This document shows positions 9,544 to 18,728 of a DNA stretch of 64,000 nt, piece after piece (position 1 is the stretch's first letter; each line of letters begins with the position of its first letter). Below the pieces are notes generated by a model. The model did no database searches. It was given only the letters and a program-made list of their open reading frames with translations, and was not told the origin of the DNA. The translations under genes and the position numbers were made by a program. This DNA is from Bacillota bacterium (GTDB taxonomy: Bacteria > Bacillota > Negativicutes > Sporomusales > Sporomusaceae): NCBI GenBank assembly GCA_023443285.1, contig JAEZVB010000137.1:10110-74109 (forward strand), read 5' to 3'.

Positions 9544-9573
9544 ATTTTATCTTGAAATCTAATATATTGTCAA
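9544..9573 (-). promoter_or_regulatory. Sigma-A promoter of the exopolysaccharide operon
   Basis: On the minus strand a perfect TTGACA -35 box (9568-9573) is followed after 18 bases by TAAAAT (9544-9549). Transcription would begin around 9537, exactly at the 5' edge of the c-di-GMP aptamer, which supports both calls. Confidence 0.8.
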
Positions 9574-9619
9574 TTAAAAATCGACTACCATTGTTCTGGA
9601 GCTTGTATATACTCAGTTT

Positions 9620-10741
9620 TTATTTAACATTTTCCCACCAGTGAGAGAATCGTTGTTGCTGACTTTCAAGGTCAACCGGCTCTCCAATCAAGGGAGTAAG
9701 TAGTCTATACTCCTTATTTCGACTGGCATCAGTTATACGTTTAAATGGCTCATTCCAAGAATGGTTGGCAATTGCGAACTTGCCTGCATGTCCCGGCAAT
9801 AACGCCTTGGCATTCAGTTCTTCAGCAGCTTGTGCTACTTCTTCCGGCATCATGTGTATATATGGCCATCGTTGATCATACTGTCCGTTTTCCATAATTA
9901 CAAGGTCAAAACCATGTAACATTTCTCCGATTTGTTTAAAATGCGGCCCATAACCACCGTCACCACTGAAAAATATCCGGCGCTTTGGAGTCACTAGCGC
10001 ATACCCGCCCCACAAAGTTTTGTTAGGAGTCAGCATACGTCCAGAAAAATGACGTGATGGCAATACATGGATAATAAAGTCAGTTTCTAGTTCTAATTTG
10101 GTAAACCAATCTGCTTCATGTATGCGTTCTTTTTCAAATCCCCACTCCTCAAAGTATGAACCTACTCCTAACGTGCAGATTACACTTTTGATTTTTGGTT
10201 GCAGAGCAGTAACAGTAGGATAATCTAAGTGATCCCAATGATCGTGAGAAATAAGCAAATAATCAATTTCCGGCATATCGTCTGCTGTGTATTGATTTGT
10301 TCCTGCAAAAACTTTGTTTACAAAAGAAACAGGTGCCGCATAAGAACTAAACACTGGATCGATCAAAATTCTTTTGCCGCCAAGTTGCACAAAGTAGGAA
10401 GAATGACCAAGCCAAATAACTATATCTTTATTTTTATCCAAGGTCATCAAATCTGTCTTTATTGTAGGAATGGGCTCTGTCGGTGTTAACCGTTCTTTTT
10501 TGGTAAAAAGATATTTCCACATGACAGAAGCCGAACTACTTCCTTCAACAATTTTAGGAGTAACAACCAAATTCTGAAATTGTCCGTCCACATAATTAGG
10601 TGAAGTTTGGATTCTTGCAAGGCGGGCACCTTTAGGCAATTCTCCAAACTTAGGCTGCTGCAGATAAAGCCCTATACCAAGAGCTACTATACCAAGGCAT
10701 AACAAAATAACAAATAGCATTTTTCTTTTCCTTCTTTTCAT
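9620..10741 (-). CDS. Membrane-anchored metallo-beta-lactamase-fold hydrolase (NAPE-PLD/UlaG-like)
   Basis: A basic N-terminus and one hydrophobic helix anchor a metallo-beta-lactamase-fold domain. The zinc motif is SHDHWDHLDY, preceded by GHSSYFVQLGG and ILIDPVFS, which is the arrangement of the N-acyl-phosphatidylethanolamine phospholipase D/UlaG-like branch. Further metal ligands lie in SRHFSGR and SGDGGYG. ATG 10741 is preferred over ATG 10753 because a GGAG site lies 6 bases upstream. The substrate is unknown; a lipid or small-molecule phosphodiester or lactone is the family range. It is separated from the exopolysaccharide operon by that operon's own promoter. Confidence 0.82.
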   Translation of the reverse strand: MKRRKRKMLFVILLCLGIVALGIGLYLQQPKFGELPKGARLARIQTSPNYVDGQFQNLVVTPKIVEGSSSASVMWKYLFTKKERLTPTEPIPTIKTDLMTLDKNKDIVIWLGHSSYFVQLGGKRILIDPVFSSYAAPVSFVNKVFAGTNQYTADDMPEIDYLLISHDHWDHLDYPTVTALQPKIKSVICTLGVGSYFEEWGFEKERIHEADWFTKLELETDFIIHVLPSRHFSGRMLTPNKTLWGGYALVTPKRRIFFSGDGGYGPHFKQIGEMLHGFDLVIMENGQYDQRWPYIHMMPEEVAQAAEELNAKALLPGHAGKFAIANHSWNEPFKRITDASRNKEYRLLTPLIGEPVDLESQQQRFSHWWENVK

Positions 10742-10860
10742 GTACTTCTCCATCTTTAGGATGTCCGTCTTTCATTGGCCTTTACTCTTTGCAGCAGGTT
10801 TTTTATATCCGCCTTATTCATCATTTTCTCCTGAAATATTTCACGCTACAGACTATACTT

Positions 10861-11667
10861 CTATTTGTTGCCTAATGTCTCATTAAAGCTTCCGACCCGA
10901 TACCCTTCTAAATCCAAGGTTACAAACGTAAACCCAAATTCTTTAAGTCTATCTGCTATTTCCGCCAGAAGTTCCTCATTAAATAATTTATTTTTATCCT
11001 TTTTATCTACTTCAATTCTTGCCAGATTGCCGTGGCATCGTACTCGAACCGCCCGGAACCCTCTGTCCATCATATACTTTTCCGCTTTTTCTATTTTTAT
11101 GAAATCTTCTTCTTTTAGTTCATTGCCATAAGGTATTCTTGTCAGCAAGCAGGCATAGGGTGGTTTATCCCAGGTAGGAAGACCCAGTTCTTTCGATAAA
11201 TTCCTTATTTCCTGCTTACCCAATTGACACTCTAATAACGGGCTTTTTATATTAAGCTCCTTTAGCGCGGCAAGCCCTGGTCTATAGTCACCAATATCAT
11301 CAAAATTGGTGCCATCAATCACATAAAGATAGCCTTCTCTTTCAGCGATGGCTTTGATTTGACTAAATACCGCCTTTTTGCAAAGGTAACATCTGTTTTC
11401 CGGATTGTTTCTAATTTCATCAATGATTGGCGCCTCTACAATTTCAAAGGCTATTTCCAGTTTTGCTATTAATTGTTTGGCCTCCTCGATTTCCCATTTA
11501 GGAATATAAGGTGACTGTATAGTTACAGCTTTAAGCTCATCGCCTAACGCTTCTTTTGCCGCTTTAAGCAAAAAAGTACTGTCTACCCCTCCGGAGAAAG
11601 CTAAAACAACCTTTTCCAGCTTTTTTAAATAGGTAAGCAAGTTTACATATTTTTCATTATTTATCAT
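10861..11667 (-). CDS. larE: ATP-dependent sacrificial sulfur transferase LarE
   Basis: LarE adenylates and then thiolates pyridinium-3,5-biscarboxylate mononucleotide during synthesis of the nickel-pincer nucleotide cofactor of lactate racemase. The PP-loop SGGVDS lies near residue 25. The sequence has CYLC near residue 94 and a PYACLLTRIPYG stretch whose cysteine corresponds to the sulfur-donating Cys of Lactobacillus LarE. Having three cysteines, it may belong to the clustered-Cys type reported to hold an Fe-S cluster; that assignment is inferred. Length (268 aa) is normal. No larA or larB is in the window, and larC survives only as a remnant upstream. Confidence 0.9.
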   Translation of the reverse strand: MINNEKYVNLLTYLKKLEKVVLAFSGGVDSTFLLKAAKEALGDELKAVTIQSPYIPKWEIEEAKQLIAKLEIAFEIVEAPIIDEIRNNPENRCYLCKKAVFSQIKAIAEREGYLYVIDGTNFDDIGDYRPGLAALKELNIKSPLLECQLGKQEIRNLSKELGLPTWDKPPYACLLTRIPYGNELKEEDFIKIEKAEKYMMDRGFRAVRVRCHGNLARIEVDKKDKNKLFNEELLAEIADRLKEFGFTFVTLDLEGYRVGSFNETLGNK

Positions 11668-11724
11668 TATCGTCAGCCTCTATCATTTTATCGTTTTTAT
11701 AATTACTGTTTATGATTTATATTT

Positions 11725-11901
11725 TCAATATCTTTTAAATTTATTATCCTTTTTTAGCTGCAGCTCATATTCCGCATCTAGATTAAGCTTGGATAACTCT
11801 TTCCTTACATAATCCTCCTCCACTCCTAAATCCAGCAATGCGCCTAAATTCATATCACCGCTGATACCGCAAAAACAATCATATTATAATACTTTCATCA
11901 T
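11725..11901 (-). pseudogene. larC remnant (nickel-pincer nickel chelatase, N-terminal fragment)
   Basis: A GGAGAG ribosome binding site leads into ATGATG at 11901/11898. The frame reads MMKVL, then an in-frame TAA at 11884-11886, then YDCFCGISGDMNLGALLDLG, which is the conserved start of LarC (DUF111). The frame ends at a TGA (11725-11727) after 59 codons, whereas LarC is normally around 400 residues. The gene is therefore broken twice: a nonsense change where Tyr is expected, and loss of nearly all of its 3' part. It sits directly upstream of larE in the same direction. Confidence 0.8.
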
Positions 11902-11953
11902 CAAGCTCTCCATTACCTATTTTTTTCACATCATTTTTTTATCTTTGTTATTT

Positions 11954-11984
11954 AGTCTAACACTTGGAGTTAACTCAAAGTCAA
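11954..11984 (-). promoter_or_regulatory. MerR-type promoter upstream of larC remnant and larE
   Basis: Minus strand: TTGACT (-35, 11979-11984), a 19-base spacer containing the dyad TTGAGTTAACTCCAAG, then TAGACT (-10, 11954-11959). A long 19-base spacer with a centred dyad is the hallmark of promoters activated by MerR-family regulators. The same core GAGTTAACTC occurs at 19558-19567. No MerR gene is in the window. Confidence 0.7.
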
Positions 11985-12114
11985 GTATTTTCTCTAAAAA
12001 TTAAATTCTTACCACCCGATACCAGTGAAATATGCAAAGGCATGCCTCAGCATCGCAAGATATCCGAGCACCGACAAGACGTTTCTAAGACATTTGAGGC
12101 TGCAACGCCATTAC
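11985..12114. other. Intergenic stretch with no gene seen
   Basis: Between the MerR-type promoter and the terminator of the efflux operon I see no reading frame with a ribosome binding site and no recognised RNA. Confidence 0.5.
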
Positions 12115-12190
12115 CTACAAAAAATGGAGACTAAGCTGCTCTTTTCTTGCCGCTTGTAAAAGCGGAAGTAGTAGAGCGGCTTAGTCTCCA
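12115..12190 (-). terminator. Terminator of the copper efflux operon
   Basis: Arms TGGAGACTAAGC (12125-12136) and GCTTAGTCTCCA (12179-12190) form a 12-bp perfect stem with an inner hairpin, followed on the minus strand by a T6 run. It lies downstream of the lipoprotein gene that ends the operon. Confidence 0.7.
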
Positions 12191-12320
12191 GACTCCATAT
12201 AAGCATTAGAAATTAACATGCTGAAGTGTTCAATATGCAATTCCCATTCTGTCCGCTAGGAAAATAAGAATTCCGGACAGTCATTTCCTGTTCATCGGCC
12301 GCTCCTTCTATTCAAGCCAA

Positions 12321-12782
12321 TCAATGACTCATGCTTTGCAGGTAAGTGGAAGTCTGCTTCATAAGATCCTGCATAGCCTTAACTTTACCTTCTATAGCAC
12401 TGGGATCTGATTTACCTGAATTTACGCTATCCTTAATCTCAACAGCCGCTTTGCGTAATTTGTCTTTTAAACCGGCATCCATCATATGAGGCATAACCTT
12501 ATCAGTGGTACTTACCAGTTGGGCGGCACTCTTCTGCGCATCCATGGTTTGACCGGCCTTCACTTGCTTGACCATATCTTGCAGGATTTTATCCATGTCT
12601 TTCATCATAGGTATCGGGTCTTCCTTCGGCATTGCTGCGCTATGCCCTTGGTGACCAGTTGCTGCTTGTTCTTGAGTGGCCGGTGCCTGCACTGCCGGTT
12701 TTTCACTAGAACCGCAACCTGCTATTAGTGACATAACTACAGTAATAGCGAAAATCCCCATTACTACTTTTCTTTTATTCAA
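12321..12782 (-). CDS. His/Met-rich lipoprotein, last gene of the copper efflux operon
   Basis: Start is TTG 12782 with GGAGG 8 bases upstream. The 153-residue protein has a lipoprotein signal peptide with lipobox LIAGC, then a low-complexity linker containing HQGHS, then a helical domain rich in Met, Lys and Asp with MPHMMD near the middle. No named family is recognised. Its place at the end of a CusCBA-like operon and its His/Met content suggest a periplasmic metal-binding or accessory role; that is inference. A hairpin (12824-12853) lies between it and the pump gene. Confidence 0.75.
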   Translation of the reverse strand: MNKRKVVMGIFAITVVMSLIAGCGSSEKPAVQAPATQEQAATGHQGHSAAMPKEDPIPMMKDMDKILQDMVKQVKAGQTMDAQKSAAQLVSTTDKVMPHMMDAGLKDKLRKAAVEIKDSVNSGKSDPSAIEGKVKAMQDLMKQTSTYLQSMSH

Positions 12783-12823
12783 TTAAATAACCTCCAAATG
12801 ATTTTTTAACAAAAGACTTATCA

Positions 12824-12853
12824 TGTGGTGGGGAGTATTCCTCCCAAACCACA
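12824..12853 (-). other. Intercistronic hairpin between pump and lipoprotein genes
   Basis: Arms TGTGGTTTGGGAG and CTCCCCACCACA (minus strand) pair around a 5-base loop with one mismatch and one bulged base. No T-run follows, so it is more likely an mRNA-stability or processing element than a terminator. Confidence 0.5.
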
Positions 12854-12879
12854 GATTAGTTGTATTTAGTTAACTAAAC

Positions 12880-15800
12880 TCAGTCGGCAGTATGTGAATT
12901 AGTGGACACTGGCTGCTTTTTGGTGTCAAGCCACTTGTTCCAGACCAGATAAATGCAAGGAAGCACAATCAGTGTTAAAATCGTTGAGGTAACCAGACCG
13001 CCTACAACTACCGTAGCCATCGGTCGCTGTACTTCGGCCCCCGTCCCAGTGGCATACAGTAACGGAAACAAGCCCAAACTGGCAACTAAGGCGGTAATCA
13101 TAACTGGCCTTAAGCGGGTAAATGCACCTTCAATAATAGCTTCCTCTAATGATCGGTGGTCGCGCAAGTGTTTGATATAAGTGACCATTATGACCCCATT
13201 TTGCACCGCAATCCCGAAGAGAGCAATGAAGCCGACCGCTGCAGCTACCGTGAAATATGTGCCTGTAATATACATGGCAACAATACCACCTACAAGGGAA
13301 AACGGTATATTCATTAAGATGAGGAAGGCATCACTACCACTCTTAAAGCTCATATAGAGCAAGAAAAAGGTAATCACGATGACTGCAGGCACTACAAGTG
13401 ACAGCCGCTCTTTCGCTCGTTGCTGATTTTCATACTGTCCGGTCCATTTTAAAGAATAGCCAGCAGGTAAATCAACCTTTTCCTTGATGACTTTGTTCGC
13501 TTCATCAACAAAGCTTACCACATCTCGTCCGCGGGTGTTCATCTGTATAATCATTCTATAGACACCGTTTTCACTGCTAATCATCGATGGGCCATCCACT
13601 ATACGAAACTGAGCAACTTCACCCAGTGGCACATAGGCACCGGTGGCGGCTCCGACTGCTGGTGCGGTTGCACCGCCACCACCCATTCCACCCATTCCGC
13701 CCATTCCTCCGCCGCCGCTTTTCGCGGCAGTACCGCCACCAGTTACAGGAATGAGGATATTTTGCATAGCGTCAATTGTTTCGCGGTTCTCTCGATTATA
13801 TCGAACTAAAACGTTAAAACGTTTACGCCCTTCGATGGTAGTTGTGGCAATTTTGCCTCCTACCGCCAGTTCAGTCGCATCTTCAACATCGGCGATGTTC
13901 AGCCCATAACGAGCTGCCTTTTCCCGATTGACCTCAATCTCCAGATAAGAAGCACCAAAGACTCGTTCAGCTAGCAAATCGCTGACTCCTGGTACGGTTG
14001 CCAGCGCTTTTTCAATATCAAAAGCCTTTTGCTGCAGCACCTTAAGGTCTTCTCCATAAAGTTTGATACCAAGTTCGGTACGTACGCCGGTGGTCAGCAT
14101 GGATAATCGGCCAGCAATTGGCTGGGTAAAGGCTAAATTAAGCCCTGGTATATTGGCTAATTTCACCATCATTTCCTGTTCAATTGCCTCTTGCGTTACA
14201 CCTGGACGCCACTCTTCTTTCGGTTTTAATGTGACAATGGTTTCAATCATGCTAATTGGTGCTGGGTCCATGGCCGACTCGGCTCGTCCCACTTTACCCA
14301 CCGACATATCGATTTCTGGTATTTCCAGGATAACCTTATCCATGGTTTTAGCTGCTTCTACTGCTTCTGTTAGTGACACACTTGGCAACATGGTAGGCAT
14401 TACTAGGAAGGTTCCTTCATTTAGAGCCGGCATAAAGGTTGTACCAATAAACGGTACTAGTGAGAACCCTGCAATCATCACGATAACAGCAATCACGATA
14501 GTGGTTTTATTATACTTCATCACCGTTTTGAGAAGTGGTACATATCCTTGATGCATTTTGGCAACAATCCAAGTGTCTTTTTCTTGAATTTTACCTTTGA
14601 GCATCAAGGTGCAAAGCACCGGTACTAAAGTGAAAGCCAGCAGCAGTGACCCGCTCATGGCAAAGGATTTTGCCCACGCCATAGGTGTATAGAGCTTGCC
14701 TTCCGTACCAGTCATGGTAAATACGGGTAGGAAGGTGACAATGATGATGGTGATGGAAAAGAAGATGGGTGCGGCTACTTCCTTAGCCGCTTCTAGCGTC
14801 ACGTCGACAATGTTGCGTCGCCCTTGGTCTTCCGCCAAATGCCGGAAGATGTTTTCAACCATTACAATGGCCGCATCAGTCATGACGCCGATGCCAATGG
14901 CAATGCCGCCGAGGGACATCAAGTTTGCCGAGAGGTGTATTTGTTTCATTGCGATGAGCGCAATCAAAATACCTATAGGGATGGCACTAGTCACAATCAA
15001 ACTGGATCGGACATTTCCTAAGAATAGGATAACAATGAGCGAAACTAAAATGAATTCTTCAACCAATGCCCGGGTCAATGTATTGACCGCTTTTTTCACC
15101 AGGTCGGTCTGATCGTAAAAAGGCACAATCCTCATGCCCTCCGGTAACGTTGGCTGAATTTCGCTGATCTTGGCTTTTACTTGGTCGATGACGTTGAGTG
15201 TGTTTTCGCCCATGCGCTGAATAACTATACCACCGGCCGCTTCATAACCGGATTTGGTTAGCACGCCCCGGCGAAAGTCCGGGCCAGCGGTTACGTTGGC
15301 TACATCTTTGATATATATCGGTACATTGTTGTTTTGAGTAATTACAATGTTTTTAATATCCTCAATAGATTGAATTAGACCTAATCCACGAATAATAAAT
15401 TCCTGACCGTTTTGTTCGACAACTTTTGCCCCGATGTTGGCGTTGTTGGCACCAAGCGCTCCAAATACCTGGTTGAAGGTAACCCGGTAGCTTTGTAGCA
15501 GATGTGGATCAAGATTGATCTGGTACTGCATTACATAGCCGCCAATACTGGCGACCTCTGCTACGCCAGGCACTGCGCTCAATTGCTGCTTGATTGCGAA
15601 ATCCTCGATAGTGCGCAGATCTGCAAGGTTGTGGCGGTCGCTTTCCACGGTGTACATGAAAACCTGTCCCATAGGTGTGCTGACAGGTCCCAATGCCGGC
15701 TGCACACCGCGCGGCAATTGGGGAATGGCTTGCTTCACTTTTTCGTTCACAACTTGACGAGCAAAATAGGGCTCTACACCATCTTCAAAGATTACTGTAA

Positions 15801-16077
15801 TAAGTGACATCCCAAAAGACGAAGCGGAACGTACTTCCTTCACGTTTGGCAATCCTCTTAATGCTGTTTCCAACGGATAAGTGACCTGATCTTGAATCTC
15901 CTGCGGCCCGCGGCCCATCCAATCAGCCGAGACAAGTACTTGGTTTTCACTGAGGTCAGGAAAGGCATCAATGGGGGTGTCGCGCACAACAAAAACTCCC
16001 CAAACAATGACTAAAGCAGTGAGTACCAAAATAATCACACGATTTTTCAAGGAAAACTCGATTAATTTATTTAACAT
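12880..16077 (-). CDS. cusA: Heavy-metal RND efflux pump inner-membrane subunit (CusA/CzcA family)
   Basis: Proton-driven RND transporter expected to pump metal ions from periplasm or cytosol through a CusB/TolC-type conduit. ATG 16077 is chosen for its AGGGGGAG site; a longer frame back to 16233 overlaps cusB and is not needed. The protein begins MLNKLIEFSLKNR, as in the family. The transmembrane motif GVMTDAAIVMVEN carries the proton-relay Asp. SMIETIVTLKP and AGRLSMLTTG place Met residues as in the Cu/Ag-transporting CusA branch. An unusual Gly/Met-rich insert (about residues 775-812, with repeated GGM) interrupts the periplasmic region; CusA of E. coli has none there that I recall. Ten bases separate it from cusB. 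Cu(I)/Ag(I) is the likely substrate, supported by the neighbouring Cys-rich protein. Confidence 0.88.
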   Translation of the reverse strand: MLNKLIEFSLKNRVIILVLTALVIVWGVFVVRDTPIDAFPDLSENQVLVSADWMGRGPQEIQDQVTYPLETALRGLPNVKEVRSASSFGMSLITVIFEDGVEPYFARQVVNEKVKQAIPQLPRGVQPALGPVSTPMGQVFMYTVESDRHNLADLRTIEDFAIKQQLSAVPGVAEVASIGGYVMQYQINLDPHLLQSYRVTFNQVFGALGANNANIGAKVVEQNGQEFIIRGLGLIQSIEDIKNIVITQNNNVPIYIKDVANVTAGPDFRRGVLTKSGYEAAGGIVIQRMGENTLNVIDQVKAKISEIQPTLPEGMRIVPFYDQTDLVKKAVNTLTRALVEEFILVSLIVILFLGNVRSSLIVTSAIPIGILIALIAMKQIHLSANLMSLGGIAIGIGVMTDAAIVMVENIFRHLAEDQGRRNIVDVTLEAAKEVAAPIFFSITIIIVTFLPVFTMTGTEGKLYTPMAWAKSFAMSGSLLLAFTLVPVLCTLMLKGKIQEKDTWIVAKMHQGYVPLLKTVMKYNKTTIVIAVIVMIAGFSLVPFIGTTFMPALNEGTFLVMPTMLPSVSLTEAVEAAKTMDKVILEIPEIDMSVGKVGRAESAMDPAPISMIETIVTLKPKEEWRPGVTQEAIEQEMMVKLANIPGLNLAFTQPIAGRLSMLTTGVRTELGIKLYGEDLKVLQQKAFDIEKALATVPGVSDLLAERVFGASYLEIEVNREKAARYGLNIADVEDATELAVGGKIATTTIEGRKRFNVLVRYNRENRETIDAMQNILIPVTGGGTAAKSGGGGMGGMGGMGGGGATAPAVGAATGAYVPLGEVAQFRIVDGPSMISSENGVYRMIIQMNTRGRDVVSFVDEANKVIKEKVDLPAGYSLKWTGQYENQQRAKERLSLVVPAVIVITFFLLYMSFKSGSDAFLILMNIPFSLVGGIVAMYITGTYFTVAAAVGFIALFGIAVQNGVIMVTYIKHLRDHRSLEEAIIEGAFTRLRPVMITALVASLGLFPLLYATGTGAEVQRPMATVVVGGLVTSTILTLIVLPCIYLVWNKWLDTKKQPVSTNSHTAD

Positions 16078-16087
16078 ACCACTCCCC

Positions 16088-17374
16088 CTAATGGCCGCCG
16101 TGGCCGCTATGTTCGTTTCCAGCAGTCGGTGGCACAGCTGGAGCAACCGGTGCCTGTACTGGTGCGCTGGTTTGACCGCCAGCAGCAGGTGCTCCAGCGG
16201 CTCCTCCTCCACCATGACCGGCATGGCTGCCAAAGCCTCCTAATTTGGTCTGGGAATCAATAAGGAAGGTAGCGGCTGTTACCACAGTTTCACCGGGCTG
16301 AAGTCCAGACAGTATCTGAGCATAACCAGCAGCATATTGTCCTGTGACTATATCTCTTTTAACAAAAGTATCTTCACTTTGTGCGACAAAGACAATTTTA
16401 CGACTTCCGGTATCTAAGATACTGGACTCAGGGATGACCAGGTTTTCTCCAAGAGGTATTTGGACATTGGCATTTACAAACATGTTGGGTTTTAATTTGC
16501 CGCTAGGATTAGCCATCTCCACTCGTACTTTGACCGTCCGGGTAGCATCATCAAGAACCGGGCTAATAAAGGTTACATTTCCAGTAAAGGTTTGACCGGG
16601 ATAGGCACCACTAGTCACTACTACCCCTTGACCGAGAATAATGCCAGCTAAGTCTTTTTCATAAATATCGGCATACAACCAGACGGTAGATAAGTCTGAC
16701 AGACTAAACATTTTGTCGCCAGGCATAATATAGGCTCCTGGCAGCACTTGTTTTTCCAGCACAGTGCCACCAAACTGCGCATAGATGGTCATATGATCCC
16801 TAGGTTGTCTGGTGTGTTCCAGATGAGCGATATCATTGTCAGAAACATTTAATAGTTGCAATTTACGTAAGGCAGCATCCCGCAGGCGGCTGTTAATTTG
16901 AACAATATCTCTACTAGCATTTCTCAGTTTCTGCACATTTTCTATAGCGAGCAGATATTCTTCCTGAGCCGCGATATAAGTCGGGCTGTATACAGAAGCA
17001 ATTGCCTGTCCGGGGACAATATATTCGCCGTCGGCTGTAATGTAGAGCTCATCAACTCGGCCCTCGACCCGGGAAGTAATATACGTTCGGCCACTTTCGT
17101 TCATGGCAATTTTACCAGTAGTTTTGATTTCTTTTGCCAGCGGCTTAACCATGGCTTGAGCAGTTTGCACACCGGCTAATTGCCGGGCCTTAGCGTCAAG
17201 GGTGACAGTATCGCCTATAGCCATAACTGGAGCATTTGTCTGATGCCCAGTATGATCTACAGCCACTGTTTTATTGTGCTGCGTTGTATAGTAGTAGCCT
17301 GCACCACCGATAACTAGTATACCAGCGGATACACCAATAATAAGTTTCTTTTTGGTCTGTATTTTTTCAATCAT
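16088..17374 (-). CDS. cusB: Efflux periplasmic adaptor subunit (CusB/HlyD family) with His/Gly-rich C-terminus
   Basis: Membrane-fusion protein linking the RND pump to the outer-membrane channel. It has an N-terminal signal-anchor helix, a short metal-binding-like DHTGHQ segment, then barrel-sandwich and beta-barrel segments (GRVDELYI, YAQFGGTVLEK, VWLYADIYEKD, LKPNMFVNANV). The last ~50 residues are unusual: SHAGHGGGG and HSGHGGH bracket a Pro/Ala/Gln linker, giving a flexible His-rich tail that could bind metal. The ribosome binding site is AAGGAG. It lies between the TolC-like gene (28 bases upstream) and the pump gene (10 bases downstream). Confidence 0.88.
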   Translation of the reverse strand: MIEKIQTKKKLIIGVSAGILVIGGAGYYYTTQHNKTVAVDHTGHQTNAPVMAIGDTVTLDAKARQLAGVQTAQAMVKPLAKEIKTTGKIAMNESGRTYITSRVEGRVDELYITADGEYIVPGQAIASVYSPTYIAAQEEYLLAIENVQKLRNASRDIVQINSRLRDAALRKLQLLNVSDNDIAHLEHTRQPRDHMTIYAQFGGTVLEKQVLPGAYIMPGDKMFSLSDLSTVWLYADIYEKDLAGIILGQGVVVTSGAYPGQTFTGNVTFISPVLDDATRTVKVRVEMANPSGKLKPNMFVNANVQIPLGENLVIPESSILDTGSRKIVFVAQSEDTFVKRDIVTGQYAAGYAQILSGLQPGETVVTAATFLIDSQTKLGGFGSHAGHGGGGAAGAPAAGGQTSAPVQAPVAPAVPPTAGNEHSGHGGH

Positions 17375-17402
17375 GCTGCCCTCTCCTTTTCCCGGCTACT
17401 CA

Positions 17403-18728
17403 TTATAGCTGCACTCCACTCGCAAATAATGGCTTTCCTACTGCCTTCTCCAGATTGGCAGCTGCTTTTTCATAATCTGTTTTGGCTTTGTACAAGCCTA
17501 ATTTTGCATTGCGGAGGGTATTAACTCCTTCCAGGACAGTCATAAGGTCTACTTTGCCATGGGTATAACCAATAAGCGCAGCCTGATAGGTCTGCTCAGC
17601 CTGAGGAATGATGGTGTTTTTATACAATTCAATCTGCCGCCAGGTAGCTTGGGCTTCGGTAAGCGCCATTTGAACATCAAGCTCAGTCATATTCTTCATA
17701 TTTTGCAGAGCTGCTTGCGAAGCTTCAAAACTTGCCTGCGCTGCTTTTATTTCAGCTTTGTTTTTACCTTCCCAGATAGGGAACATTGCCATAACTTCAA
17801 TCTTCCAGGTCGGTTTCCGTTCACCAAGCATTATTTGCCCCATGTCGTCCATTTCCACCATGGGTTCTCTATTCTTTTTATATCCAAAATTTACTTCAAA
17901 ATCAGGCAGTTGTTGTTTTTTTGCTAAATCGATTCCATTTTGCGCCATTGCTACTTGATAGTGCATACCGGCAACTGACGGCTTAGTTGCAACTGCATTT
18001 TTAACAAGTTCGTTTAAATCAAAATTAGGCGGTGGAGCTGTAAATTCTTCTTTAACCTCGAAGGCGGCATTAGCACTGCCTCCCATTAGGTTGTTAATCT
18101 TTGCCTTGGCTACAGCCTCCATAGATTCCATATTTAAAAGATCAATTGTCATTTGTGAAAATTCGGTCTGAGCTTTTAACGTATCTTGAAGCGGTACCAT
18201 ACCGGTAGAGTAATTTACTTGAGCTAGCTTGGCGAGCTGACCCATAAGCTGTTGGCTCTCCTTACCAATTGCCAGTGCTTGTTTGGAATAGAGATAATCA
18301 TAATAGGCCTGTTTTGCTTGTACATAGATTTCGAGCTTTTTTTCACCCCAGCTAGTTTTGGTCATGTTTGCTTCGCTTTCTGCCATCTTACCCATAGCTT
18401 TTAATTTGGCCGGATTCATGAATTCCTGACTAATGCTGAATTCGGTCATCATGCCGTTACCAGGATTTAAACTTGAGGTTGGAATATCATCCTGCATAAA
18501 TCCGACCTTGAGGTTGGGTTGTGCTGTAACTGCGGGAATGCGGCTTGATTTTACTTCCCACTTTTTTTTGGTTTCTATAACCGCGGGGTTGCTTTTGATA
18601 GCGATATTTACGATATCCTGCAGTGTTAACGGCTGCTCTTCTGCAAGCACTGGCTGTAAATTTACTGCAAGCATAATACTGCATACTATGAGTGCTCTTA
18701 ACGTTCCATTTTTAGAGCTACTGCTCAT
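17403..18728 (-). CDS. TolC-family outer-membrane channel of the metal efflux system
   Basis: First gene of the operon. It has a signal peptide (to about residue 29, cleavage after VLA), then two repeats of long coiled-coil helices with the outer-membrane efflux protein pattern (TLQDIVNIAIKSNP near 35, and DLNELVKNAVATKP as the second-repeat start). Length 441 aa is normal. It completes the tripartite pump and implies an outer membrane. GGAGG precedes the ATG. Confidence 0.88.
   Translation of the reverse strand: MSSSSKNGTLRALIVCSIMLAVNLQPVLAEEQPLTLQDIVNIAIKSNPAVIETKKKWEVKSSRIPAVTAQPNLKVGFMQDDIPTSSLNPGNGMMTEFSISQEFMNPAKLKAMGKMAESEANMTKTSWGEKKLEIYVQAKQAYYDYLYSKQALAIGKESQQLMGQLAKLAQVNYSTGMVPLQDTLKAQTEFSQMTIDLLNMESMEAVAKAKINNLMGGSANAAFEVKEEFTAPPPNFDLNELVKNAVATKPSVAGMHYQVAMAQNGIDLAKKQQLPDFEVNFGYKKNREPMVEMDDMGQIMLGERKPTWKIEVMAMFPIWEGKNKAEIKAAQASFEASQAALQNMKNMTELDVQMALTEAQATWRQIELYKNTIIPQAEQTYQAALIGYTHGKVDLMTVLEGVNTLRNAKLGLYKAKTDYEKAAANLEKAVGKPLFASGVQL

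Noticed and set aside
13643..13909. Pro-rich plus-strand frame
   Set aside because: It is the complement of the Gly/Met-rich insert in the pump.
12880..16233. Longer start for the RND pump at 16233
   Set aside because: It would overlap cusB's C-terminus; ATG 16077 has a strong ribosome binding site and the family N-terminus.
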